Source: Myxococcales bacterium UBA1660
GTDB lineage: Bacteria > Myxococcota_A > Polyangia > Polyangiales > Houyiibacteriaceae
Assembly (NCBI GenBank): GCA_002320815.1
Contig: DCLA01000039.1
Location: forward strand, 109,188-129,853
Direction: 5' to 3'
DNA: 20,666 nucleotides
Part shown: one piece after another, positions 7,916-14,414 of the stretch
Layout of the letters: each line of letters begins with the position of its first letter
How positions within the stretch are numbered: the first letter of the stretch is position 1
Program-made: the position numbers and the translations under genes
The notes under the pieces: model-generated
What the model saw: the letters and a program-made list of their open reading frames with translations, nothing else
Told to the model about the DNA's origin: nothing
Database searches by the model: none

Positions 7916-8893
7916 GTGGGCTACGGGTCCTACAGCTACGACGCGCACGAAGCGATGAGCCGCGCGCGGGCGTCCCTGCCCCGGCAGACCGTCTTCGCGC
8001 AGCGCTCGTGCCATCCGCTGATGGACCCCCACGGGGTCGCGCTCCGGGAGAGCCGCGACAGCCCCACCCACCCCGAGTCGCTGGCCATCGCCTTCGCCCT
8101 CGACGTCACCGGATCGATGGGCGCCATCCCCGAGCGCCTGGCCAAGGAAGAGCTGCCGCGCTTCATGCGCCTCCTGGGCGAGCTCGGCGTGGCCCATCCC
8201 CAGGTGCTCTTCATGGCCGTGGGTGACGCCTACGGGGACCGGGCGCCGCTCCAGGTGGGTCAGTTCGAGTCCACCGCGGAGCTGATGGACCAGTGGCTCA
8301 CCTCGACCTGGATCGAAGGCGGCGGCGGGGCCGGCGATCAGGAGAGCTACGAGCTGGCCCTCTACTTCGCGGCCCGGCACGTGGACATGGATTGCCACCG
8401 CAAGCGGGGCCGGCGCGGCTACCTCTTCCTCACCGGCGACGAGAAGCCCTACCCGCACGTCGCCCGGAAGGTCGTCCGCGACGTCCTCGGCCACGAGGTC
8501 GAGGGCGACGTGCCCACGGCGGCCATCGTCGAAGAGCTGCAGCACTCCTTCGAGCCCTTCTTCCTGATCCCCGACCTGAGCCGGCGGACCCACTGCGAGC
8601 GGGCGTGGCGCGACCTCCTCGGCGACCACGTGGTCTGTCTCGAGGACCCCGACGATACCTGCGTGGTCGCCGCCAGCCTGCTGGCCCTCGCCGAGGGGCT
8701 GCGCGACCTCGACGGCGTGATGGCGCACCTCCGCGACTCCGGCTTCGACCAGCGGCGCGTGGGTCGCGTGGCCCGCGCGCTCATGCCCTTCGCCGCCGCG
8801 GTGGGCCGCGACGGAGCCCCCACGCCGACCCTCGACACCGAGGCTCCGCTCCCGGGTCCCGAAGGGGGCCCCAGCGGCTACCGTCGCCCCTGA
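7916..8893 (+). CDS. VWA-like protein, second of tandem pair (DxTGS MIDAS variant)
   Basis: 325 residues from a GTG at 7916, one base after the stop of the first VWA gene, which indicates translational coupling. It aligns with its neighbour throughout: MGYGSYSYDAHEA at the N-terminus, 'MDPHGVALRESRDS' against 'MDPKGVKYRESRDS', 'QVLFMA', 'PLQVGQFESTAELMDQWLT', 'RGYLFLTGDEKP' and 'FEPFFLIPD'. The MIDAS-type motif is at the same residues (Asp63, Thr65, Ser67), but the first Ser is Thr. A four-residue insert lies in the Gly-rich segment near residue 138, and there is a longer Pro/Gly-rich C-terminal tail. Cytoplasmic by lack of signal or helices. The duplicated pair could form a heterodimer or bind two different ligands; that is inference. 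Confidence 0.85.
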   Translation: MGYGSYSYDAHEAMSRARASLPRQTVFAQRSCHPLMDPHGVALRESRDSPTHPESLAIAFALDVTGSMGAIPERLAKEELPRFMRLLGELGVAHPQVLFMAVGDAYGDRAPLQVGQFESTAELMDQWLTSTWIEGGGGAGDQESYELALYFAARHVDMDCHRKRGRRGYLFLTGDEKPYPHVARKVVRDVLGHEVEGDVPTAAIVEELQHSFEPFFLIPDLSRRTHCERAWRDLLGDHVVCLEDPDDTCVVAASLLALAEGLRDLDGVMAHLRDSGFDQRRVGRVARALMPFAAAVGRDGAPTPTLDTEAPLPGPEGGPSGYRRP

Positions 8894-8900
8894 GCCGCGG

Positions 8901-8975
8901 CGCGCTTCTGCCATACGTGCTTCGGCCAGGCGCGCTTCTGCCATGCGCGCTTCTGCCATGCACGCTTCTGACATA
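8901..8975 (+). repeat. Five tandem 15-bp repeats (intergenic minisatellite)
   Basis: Five consecutive 15-base units fill most of the 90-base gap between the second VWA gene and the cysteine-rich gene. Units: 8901 CGCGCTTCTGCCATA; 8916 CGTGCTTCGGCCAGG; 8931 and 8946, both CGCGCTTCTGCCATG; 8961 CACGCTTCTGACATA. The last unit, together with the next two bases, contains TGACATAGT, a candidate extended -10. Confidence 0.9.
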
Positions 8976-8977
8976 GT
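8969..8977 (+). promoter_or_regulatory. Possible extended -10 of the cysteine-rich gene, formed by the last tandem repeat unit (leaderless)
   Basis: TGACATAGT consists of TGn plus CATAGT (four of six matches to TATAAT). Exactly six bases separate it from the ATG at 8984, so the predicted transcript starts at the start codon. No ribosome binding site is present. Confidence 0.4.
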
Positions 8978-8983
8978 GCGCCC

Positions 8984-9994
8984 ATGCCCCTCGACGCCCT
9001 CCCGCCCCTCGCCCGCTCCTGGGTCCGCGCCGCGCTGGACCCGGCGGTGGTCCCCACCGAGCGCCGGGCGGACTGCAGCGCGTGCCCCATGGTCGACGAC
9101 GCGGAGACCGCCTTCCTGCGGGACGTGCGCTGCTGCACCTACGAGCCCGTCCTGGCGAACTTCCAGGTGGGCGCGTTCTTCCGCGACGCGGACCCGGCCC
9201 TCGAGCCCGGTCGACGCCGCCTGGCCGCCCGGATCCGCGCGCGCTCGGGGGTCACTCCGCTGGGCATCGACCGGCCGCCGGAGTACCCCCTCTGGCGCGC
9301 CGCCGACGAAGGGAACTTCGGCCGCGACGCCGAGCTGGCCTGCGGCTACCTCGACGCCAGCGACGACGCGCGCCGCTGCACCGTCCACCGAGCGCGCAAC
9401 GCCGTGTGCGCCACGTGGTTCTGCAAGCACGAGCGGGCGGCGATCGGCGGCCGCTTCTGGCTCGCCGTCCGCGCCTACCTGAGCGCCATCGAGAGCGCGC
9501 TGGCGCACCACTGCCTCCACGCGCTGGCCATCGACGACACGGCGCTGCTCGCGCTCACCGTCGAGCAGGACCGGCCCTTCCAGGAGCCCACCCCGGCCCT
9601 CTACGCCGCCCTCTGGGGCGACCGCCGCTTCCACGAGCAGCGCTTCTTCGCCGCCTGCCACGAGCTCGTGGAGGCGCTCCCCGCCGCCGAGGTGCTCGCC
9701 CTGGGCGGACCGGCGGTGGAACGCCATCGGCGGGCCTTGCGCGCGGCGGCCGCCGCGCTGAGCGACGAGCACGTGCCGGAGCGGGTACGCCTCGGGAGCG
9801 ACGTCGACGAGAGCCGCCGGGGCGACCTCGTCGCGCTCCGGACCTACCGCGAGTCGGATGCCGTCGTCGTGCCCGTCGCCGAGCTGGAGGCCATCGCCGG
9901 CTGCGACGGCCGGAGCGGCGACGAGGCCGAACGCGCGCTGGGCCGACGGCAGCTGCGGGTCCTCTTGGATCACGAAGTCCTGGTGCCCGGCTGA
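8984..9994 (+). CDS. Conserved-looking cysteine-rich protein of unknown function
   Basis: 336 residues. The first 150 carry eight cysteines in a regular pattern: CSACPM (31, 34), CC (50, 51, followed by TYEPVLANFQVGAFF), Cys120, Cys132, Cys142 and Cys147. This would suit a zinc or iron-sulfur site, somewhat like YkgJ-type proteins, though the spacing is not one I can assign to a named family. The rest is helical, with many His and Glu residues ('HHCLHAL', 'FHEQRFFAACHELVEAL') and no membrane segment or signal. Start chosen at ATG 8984 because the preceding bases form a leaderless-type promoter and the tandem repeat lies just upstream. The following diiron-protein gene is on the same strand 63 bases away and may be functionally linked. 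Confidence 0.75.
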   Translation: MPLDALPPLARSWVRAALDPAVVPTERRADCSACPMVDDAETAFLRDVRCCTYEPVLANFQVGAFFRDADPALEPGRRRLAARIRARSGVTPLGIDRPPEYPLWRAADEGNFGRDAELACGYLDASDDARRCTVHRARNAVCATWFCKHERAAIGGRFWLAVRAYLSAIESALAHHCLHALAIDDTALLALTVEQDRPFQEPTPALYAALWGDRRFHEQRFFAACHELVEALPAAEVLALGGPAVERHRRALRAAAAALSDEHVPERVRLGSDVDESRRGDLVALRTYRESDAVVVPVAELEAIAGCDGRSGDEAERALGRRQLRVLLDHEVLVPG

Positions 9995-10009
9995 GCGGGG
10001 CCCGTGGAT

Positions 10010-10033
10010 GGGGGCCGGGTGGATGTGGCCCCC
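10010..10033 (+). terminator. Hairpin between the cysteine-rich and diiron genes
   Basis: GGGGGCC (10010-10016) and GGCCCCC (10027-10033) can form a seven-base-pair GC stem around a ten-base loop, 15 bases after the stop at 9994. There is no T tract. It could be a weak terminator or an attenuating structure ahead of the next gene. Confidence 0.3.
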
Positions 10034-10042
10034 CGGCGCCGG

Positions 10043-10051
10043 TGATACGCT
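10043..10051 (+). promoter_or_regulatory. Possible extended -10 of the diiron protein gene (leaderless)
   Basis: TGATACGCT (TGn plus TACGCT) ends exactly six bases before the ATG at 10058. The identical nine bases occur on the minus strand at 13448-13456, also just upstream of a start codon, which strengthens the call. There is no ribosome binding site. Confidence 0.4.
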
Positions 10052-10057
10052 GGGCCG

Positions 10058-11026
10058 ATGGACCTGACGCGCATGCTCGACAAGTGCCGGCGGCTCCAGT
10101 GGGACGCCGACCGAGACCTCGACTGGAGCGTGGCGCCCAAGGCGATGAGCCGCGCCGACGAGGAGGCGATCGTCCAGTACTTCACGGACATGGCCGGCAT
10201 CGAGCGCCTGGCCGCCCAGCTCTTCCGGGTCCAGCGGGACCTGGTGGACGACCCGACGCTCCAGGCCATCTTCGAGACCTTCGTCGTGGACGAGGAGCGC
10301 CACGCCGCGGTCGCCCGCCGCCTCGCCCGGCACTACGATGTCCACCACTACCGGCGCTACGTCCTCAACCCACACCTCCGGGCCTTCGCGCCGGCGTTCC
10401 GCGCGGTCCTGCACCACGTCTCGCCCGAGGTCGCCAACGCCTACATCACCAGCGGCGAGATCCTCCTGGACATCGCTCTGCTGCGGTCCCTGAACGACTT
10501 CGTCGACGACCCGATGAGCCACCAGGCGATGCGCCTCATCAACCGCGACGAGTCGCGCCACATCGCCATCGACCATTTCATGGTCGAGTACTACGCCTCG
10601 CCGGCCTACGCCGCGTGGACCGCCGCCCAGCCCGCCAAGGGTCCGGCGGAGCTGCTTCGCGCCGCGGTGACCTTCGCGGTCTTCACCTGGCGCGCGGGCC
10701 CCTTCCTCCGCGACGTCTTCTTCCGGCCCATGGACCTCACCGATCCCAGCGGGAAGCGCCTGATGGACGCCTTCAAGCGCATCCAGCTCATCGGCCTGAA
10801 GGAGGAGGTTCGCCACCGCCCCTTCAATCGCTTCCTGCACACCATGCAGGATGGCTTCAACCATCCCGTGGTCGGGCGCGTCGCCGGGCCGGCGATCGCG
10901 CGCATCCTGGGCCTGGAGCCCCGGGTCCTCGCGCGGCTCTACACCCCCGCCGACGAAGCGGCCATACAGCGGAAGACCTTCGGCGAGCTGGCCGAGGAGA
11001 CCCTGGCGATGAAGGACGTGGCCTGA
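10058..11026 (+). CDS. Ferritin-like diiron protein, AurF (p-aminobenzoate N-oxygenase)-like
   Basis: 322 residues, mostly helical, with the full ferritin-like diiron ligand set: Glu49 ('GIERLAAQL'), Glu79xxHis82 ('VVDEERHAAV'), Glu134 ('SGEILLDIALL') and Glu165xxHis168 ('NRDESRHIAIDHF'). This E...ExxH...E...ExxH arrangement and the length match AurF-type N-oxygenases and related diiron oxygenases, which use oxygen to oxidise small molecules or carrier-bound substrates. No biosynthetic cluster surrounds it, so the substrate cannot be inferred. It might work with the cysteine-rich protein upstream, for example as an electron-transfer partner, but nothing in the sequence proves that. It converges on the next gene, a sensor kinase, with four bases between stops. 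Confidence 0.75.
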   Translation: MDLTRMLDKCRRLQWDADRDLDWSVAPKAMSRADEEAIVQYFTDMAGIERLAAQLFRVQRDLVDDPTLQAIFETFVVDEERHAAVARRLARHYDVHHYRRYVLNPHLRAFAPAFRAVLHHVSPEVANAYITSGEILLDIALLRSLNDFVDDPMSHQAMRLINRDESRHIAIDHFMVEYYASPAYAAWTAAQPAKGPAELLRAAVTFAVFTWRAGPFLRDVFFRPMDLTDPSGKRLMDAFKRIQLIGLKEEVRHRPFNRFLHTMQDGFNHPVVGRVAGPAIARILGLEPRVLARLYTPADEAAIQRKTFGELAEETLAMKDVA

Positions 11027-11030
11027 GCAG

Positions 11031-12902
11031 TCAGCTCTCGGTCAGCTCGAGGAACGCGGTCAGCTTCTCGAGCAGCGTGTCCATCGTGTAGGGCTTCGAC
11101 AGGTAGTCCAGGCGGTCGTCGTTGCCGACCAGGTCGCCGATGGTCTCCGGCGGATAGCCACTGGACAGGATCACGGGCAGCTTCGGTCGGGAGGCTCGAA
11201 TGCGCTGAAAGACCTCCATGCCCTTCATCCCCGGCATGGTCAGGTCGAGTACGACCACCCCCACGTCGCCGCCACGCGCGTCGAGGAAAGCAAGGGCCGC
11301 GGCACCATCGGCCGCCGTCACGACATCGAAGCCCTCGTCCTCGAGCACCATGCGGGTGAGGGTCCGCAGCGAAGCTTCATCGTCTACGAAGAGGATCCGC
11401 CCCCGGGCCGTCGACGGGGTCGACTCCGGGCTCACGTCGGCCCGCACCGGTTCGTCCGCGCACGGGAACGCCAGCGTGAAGGTCGTGCCCTCGCCTTCGA
11501 GTGAGTCCACGCGGAGGATCCCCGCGTGCGCCCGAACGACTCCCAAGGTCGCCGAGAGCCCGAGGCCGTGACCCTGTTCCTTGGTGGAGAAAAAGGGGTC
11601 GAACATCCGCTCCCGGATCTTCTCGCTCATACCGACGCCGTCGTCCCGCACCTCGAGCATCACGTAGTGGCCGTCGGTCGCGCCATCGCGAATGCTGTCG
11701 ACCGGCAGCCGGTCGAGGTCCACCCACTGGCGCCACACTCGGAGGGACACGGTGCCGTTTTCGCCGAGCGCCTGGACCGCATTGGTGGCCAGATTGAGCA
11801 GCACCTGCTGCAACTGAGTCGTGTCGGCGCGCACCATCGTGGGCCCGTCGGCGACTTTCACTTCGATGGTCGCATCGGGGGCCAGAGCCTCGAGCATGGG
11901 CTTCATCCCGGCAACCATCTTGGAGAGGTCGACCGACTCGGTGGACCCCGTGGGTCGCCCGGCGTAAGCCAGGAGCTGCTGACAGAGCCCGGTGGCCCGC
12001 TGGGTGGCGTCCACCACCATGGCCAGCGCCTCCTGGGCCCCGGAGTCCCCGACCCGCTTCTGCGCGTGCTCCGCCCCGCGCAGGATGGTCATCAGGAGAT
12101 TGTTGAAGTCATGGGCAATGCCGCCGGCGAGGAGGCCCAGGGACTCCTCCTTCTGCATCTGGAGCAGCTCCGACTCCATGCGGCGGCGGTCGGTGATGTC
12201 GAGCACCAGCCCGGTGATCCGTCGACCCCCTCCCGGAAGTTGGTCGATGAAACAATGGTCCCGCAGCCAGACCACCCGGCCGTCGGGCCACACGCTGCGA
12301 TACTCCTGGATCAACCGCTCCAGGTTCTGCGTCATCACCGCGTCGGCGGCGTCGGCGATCCGCGGGCGGTCCTCCGGATGCACGGTGGCGAGCCAACGAC
12401 TCGGCCCACCCTCCTCGAAGTAGAGCGGCGGGTAGCCGGTGAGCTGTTCGGCCCCCGACGAGTAGTAGCGGTAGTTGAAGGACCCGTCGGGAGAGATGTC
12501 GGCGCTCCACACGTACGCGCCCAGGGCGCTGGCCAGCCGAACCATCTCGACGTCGCGCCCCATGCGTCGACCGACGATGGCGTCGTCGTCGCGCACGACG
12601 CAGACGACCCTCTCGTCGACCCGGCGCGCGGTGACGTGATGGAGGTGGATGCCATCGGTGGTGTCGAGCTCGGCGTCGAAGGTGACCACTTCGCCGGAAT
12701 GGCGAGCCCGGACGACCGCCCCCATGAGGTCGTCGCGCACGACCCGCGGAAGCGGCACTCGGCCGAGCGCAGCCCCCTCGTGAACCCGCGCGAACGCCCG
12801 CGCGGTCGGCGGCCGATGGAGCCGCTCGATGAAGCCATCGGCATCGATCATCAGGACCACGTCGGCGCTGGTCCCGATGAAGTCCCCCTCCCCGGGGTTC
12901 AT
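11031..12902 (-). CDS. PAS domain hybrid sensor histidine kinase with C-terminal receiver
   Basis: 623 residues from the ATG at 12902. I chose this over a GTG eight codons upstream because AAGGGAG (12912-12918) sits nine bases before the ATG as a good ribosome binding site, and the GTG lies upstream of that site. Domains: PAS-like about residues 10-110; a second PAS with PAC motif about 120-245 ('VHPEDRPRI', 'GLVLDITDRRR'); dimerisation/phosphoacceptor helix with His264 in 'GGIAHDFNNLL'; an ATPase domain with N box 'NLATNAVQAL', G1 'DDGVGM', F box 'FDPFFSTKEQGHGLGLS'; and a receiver about 502-618 with 'VDDE', phosphoacceptor Asp553 ('VVLDLTMPG') and Lys603 ('YLSKPYT'). No transmembrane segment, so a cytoplasmic sensor. 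No separate output regulator is adjacent. A possible -10, TAGACT, lies at 12933-12938. Confidence 0.92.
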   Translation of the reverse strand: MNPGEGDFIGTSADVVLMIDADGFIERLHRPPTARAFARVHEGAALGRVPLPRVVRDDLMGAVVRARHSGEVVTFDAELDTTDGIHLHHVTARRVDERVVCVVRDDDAIVGRRMGRDVEMVRLASALGAYVWSADISPDGSFNYRYYSSGAEQLTGYPPLYFEEGGPSRWLATVHPEDRPRIADAADAVMTQNLERLIQEYRSVWPDGRVVWLRDHCFIDQLPGGGRRITGLVLDITDRRRMESELLQMQKEESLGLLAGGIAHDFNNLLMTILRGAEHAQKRVGDSGAQEALAMVVDATQRATGLCQQLLAYAGRPTGSTESVDLSKMVAGMKPMLEALAPDATIEVKVADGPTMVRADTTQLQQVLLNLATNAVQALGENGTVSLRVWRQWVDLDRLPVDSIRDGATDGHYVMLEVRDDGVGMSEKIRERMFDPFFSTKEQGHGLGLSATLGVVRAHAGILRVDSLEGEGTTFTLAFPCADEPVRADVSPESTPSTARGRILFVDDEASLRTLTRMVLEDEGFDVVTAADGAAALAFLDARGGDVGVVVLDLTMPGMKGMEVFQRIRASRPKLPVILSSGYPPETIGDLVGNDDRLDYLSKPYTMDTLLEKLTAFLELTES

Positions 12903-12911
12903 CTCGGATGG

Positions 12912-12918
12912 CTCCCTT
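12912..12918 (-). promoter_or_regulatory. Ribosome binding site deciding the start of the first hybrid kinase
   Basis: AAGGGAG on the minus strand lies nine bases upstream of the ATG at 12902. It falls inside the frame if translation began at the GTG at 12926, so it argues for the ATG. Confidence 0.6.
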
Positions 12919-12974
12919 TCCGCCACCTCAGGAGTCTAGTCGCAATATCGGCGGAAGAAAACCGCCCGACCCGA

Positions 12975-13439
12975 TCAATTGCGCGAAGGACCGAGAAGCG
13001 CGTTCACCTCTTTGCTGAGGTTCTTCATCATCTCGCCGCCATCCGCGCCGAACTGTCCCTGCCCTTTGACCAGCGCGCCTCCGACCACCTGGCCCAGGGC
13101 CACCGGCGCGACCCCCGCCTGACCCAGGAGGAAGCTGCCGCCGAAGCCCACCTGGGCGATGGTGATCCCCCCGGCGGCGAGCTGCCCGGTCCCGAGCAGG
13201 AGGCCGACTCCGTAGAACGTGAACGCCACCAGGCCGAACCCGCCGATCCCGACCACCACCACGCCCTCGCCGGCGCCCAAGGTGAGCCAGCACGGCTCCG
13301 AGGCGTCCTCGGTGCCCAGGCAGACGACGGGCATCCCCAGGACCTCCTCCGCGCTCTTTCCGTCGTTCGGCGTCGGGAAGAGGAAGAACCCCAAGAAGGT
13401 GACGATGAGCACTCCGCAGAGCATGAGGAAGCGAGACAT
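12975..13439 (-). CDS. Small glycine-rich membrane protein of unknown function
   Basis: 154 residues from the ATG at 13439; an ATG six codons upstream (13457) is possible, but it would overlap the proposed -10. Residues 4-21 are a hydrophobic anchor or signal ('FLMLCGVLIVTFLGFFLF'). After a loop with two cysteines (about 40 and 50) come two or more Gly/Ala/Val-rich hydrophobic segments (about 58-82 and 85-130), 'GFGLVAFTFYGVGLLLG' and 'GGSFLLGQAGVAPVALG'. The C-terminal 20 residues are polar. I recognise no family. It is transcribed divergently from another small membrane protein gene, with only 24 bases between start codons, which suggests coordinated expression and perhaps a shared role at the envelope. 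Confidence 0.7.
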   Translation of the reverse strand: MSRFLMLCGVLIVTFLGFFLFPTPNDGKSAEEVLGMPVVCLGTEDASEPCWLTLGAGEGVVVVGIGGFGLVAFTFYGVGLLLGTGQLAAGGITIAQVGFGGSFLLGQAGVAPVALGQVVGGALVKGQGQFGADGGEMMKNLSKEVNALLGPSRN

Positions 13440-13447
13440 CCGCGAGA

Positions 13448-13457
13448 AGCGTATCAT
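13448..13457. promoter_or_regulatory. Overlapping divergent -10 elements
   Basis: On the plus strand TATCAT (13452-13457) ends six bases before the GTG at 13464. On the minus strand TGATACGCT (13456 down to 13448, hexamer 13453-13448) ends eight bases before the ATG at 13439. The two hexamers share two base pairs, so the same ten bases could serve both directions. Confidence 0.4.
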
Positions 13458-13463
13458 CGGCCG

Positions 13464-14399
13464 GTGAGTGGTGGCACCAGCACCCCCGGCGCCGAGCGTC
13501 TCCTCGTTCGCCGTCGCTTCGAGGAGCGCTTCCAGCGGGACGGCTTGGGCTTCTCTGCGCGGCGCGTCGTCCACGGCCCGCAAGGGGTGACCCGCTCGGC
13601 CGAGATGGAGCGGAGCTGGTTCGTCGAACGCAGCGGCGAGGTACTCCGCAAGGTGAAGGGGGGCTTGGGGTTTTGGATTCGGCTCCTCGGCCGAGGCCTG
13701 CTCTTCGCGCCGCTCGCGTGGCTCATGGAGCTCGTCGCCAGCTGGGTGGGCGTGGGTCGCGGCTGGGCCATCGTGACCCTGGTCGTGCTCACCTGCGTAT
13801 TCTTCGGCTTCCTGAACCTCTACGTCTGGGCGTCGCTCCTGGAGTGGTTCCGACAGCGGCGGATGAAGGTCGAGCGACCCTTCGATGGCGAGGGCGACGA
13901 TCGCCTGGGGTTGCTCCCCGCCCCCAGCGGCGCGGTCGTCGGCACGATCGCCGGGCTCGGCCCCGCCCACGGCGAGGACCTCTGGGTGGAGGGCTGGCTC
14001 GAGGCCGGGCCGGTGACGCGCCGCATGTGCGGAGGCGATCACTTCGCCGTCGTCCCCGACGACGGCAGCCCGCCCCTCGTCTGCCGCATCGACGCGGCGC
14101 CGCTGATCGTGGGCGCCAGTGAGACGCTGCCGTTGTCGACCCTCCGCGCGCTCTTCCCGGACACGATCGACGAGGGCCCGGTCGACGCCGTCGTCCTCCG
14201 CGTGGGCGACGCGGTCGCCCTGCACGCCGAGGAGCTCCAAGAGATCCGTCGTGTAGACCACGTGGAGCTCGATGGGTCGATCCGGGGCTACCGGCCGGAG
14301 CGCGGCGACGACGCCCCCTACCGCGGCGGCGGAGCCCAACCGGGGCAGCTCGCCGTATCCTCCGCGACGCGCCCGCTGCGGATCCGCAAGCTCCGCTGA
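13464..14399 (+). CDS. Membrane protein of unknown function with two transmembrane helices and a soluble C-terminal domain
   Basis: 311 residues from the GTG at 13464, chosen because a -10-like TATCAT lies exactly six bases upstream and because the frame further upstream only runs antisense to the neighbouring genes. Residues 1-70 are basic and polar. Two hydrophobic helices follow at about 71-95 ('LLGRGLLFAPLAWLMELVASW') and 100-124 ('AIVTLVVLTCVFFGFLNLYVW'). Residues 135-311 are strand-rich and acidic, with 'GAVVGTIAGLG', 'EDLWVEGWLE' and 'DHFAVVPDDG', which suggests a small beta-barrel-like soluble domain on one side of the membrane. I do not recognise the family. It pairs divergently with the membrane protein at 12975-13439 and converges on the zinc-finger gene, from which it is separated by a perfect palindrome. 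Confidence 0.75.
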   Translation: MSGGTSTPGAERLLVRRRFEERFQRDGLGFSARRVVHGPQGVTRSAEMERSWFVERSGEVLRKVKGGLGFWIRLLGRGLLFAPLAWLMELVASWVGVGRGWAIVTLVVLTCVFFGFLNLYVWASLLEWFRQRRMKVERPFDGEGDDRLGLLPAPSGAVVGTIAGLGPAHGEDLWVEGWLEAGPVTRRMCGGDHFAVVPDDGSPPLVCRIDAAPLIVGASETLPLSTLRALFPDTIDEGPVDAVVLRVGDAVALHAEELQEIRRVDHVELDGSIRGYRPERGDDAPYRGGGAQPGQLAVSSATRPLRIRKLR

Positions 14400-14400
14400 C

Positions 14401-14414
14401 GTCGACCGGTCGAC
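14401..14414. terminator. Perfect 14-bp palindrome exactly between two convergent stop codons
   Basis: GTCGACCGGTCGAC is its own reverse complement. It begins two bases after the plus-strand TGA and ends on the base before the minus-strand TAG. As RNA it could form a five-base-pair stem with a CCGG loop from either strand, so a bidirectional terminator is possible; there is no T tract. Confidence 0.35.

Noticed and set aside
5992..8893. Calling the module a true TerY-P triad
   Set aside because: No PP2C phosphatase gene is present, the kinase lacks catalytic residues and no ter genes are nearby.
8901..8975. MAEAR pentapeptide repeats encoded on the minus strand
   Set aside because: They arise only because a 15-bp DNA repeat keeps frame inside a spurious antisense frame; the array is intergenic on the plus strand.
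8901..8975. CRISPR-like array
   Set aside because: The units are directly adjacent with no spacers and only 15 bases long.
12903..12926. GTG at 12926 as the start of the first hybrid kinase
   Set aside because: The ribosome binding site lies downstream of it and points to the ATG at 12902.
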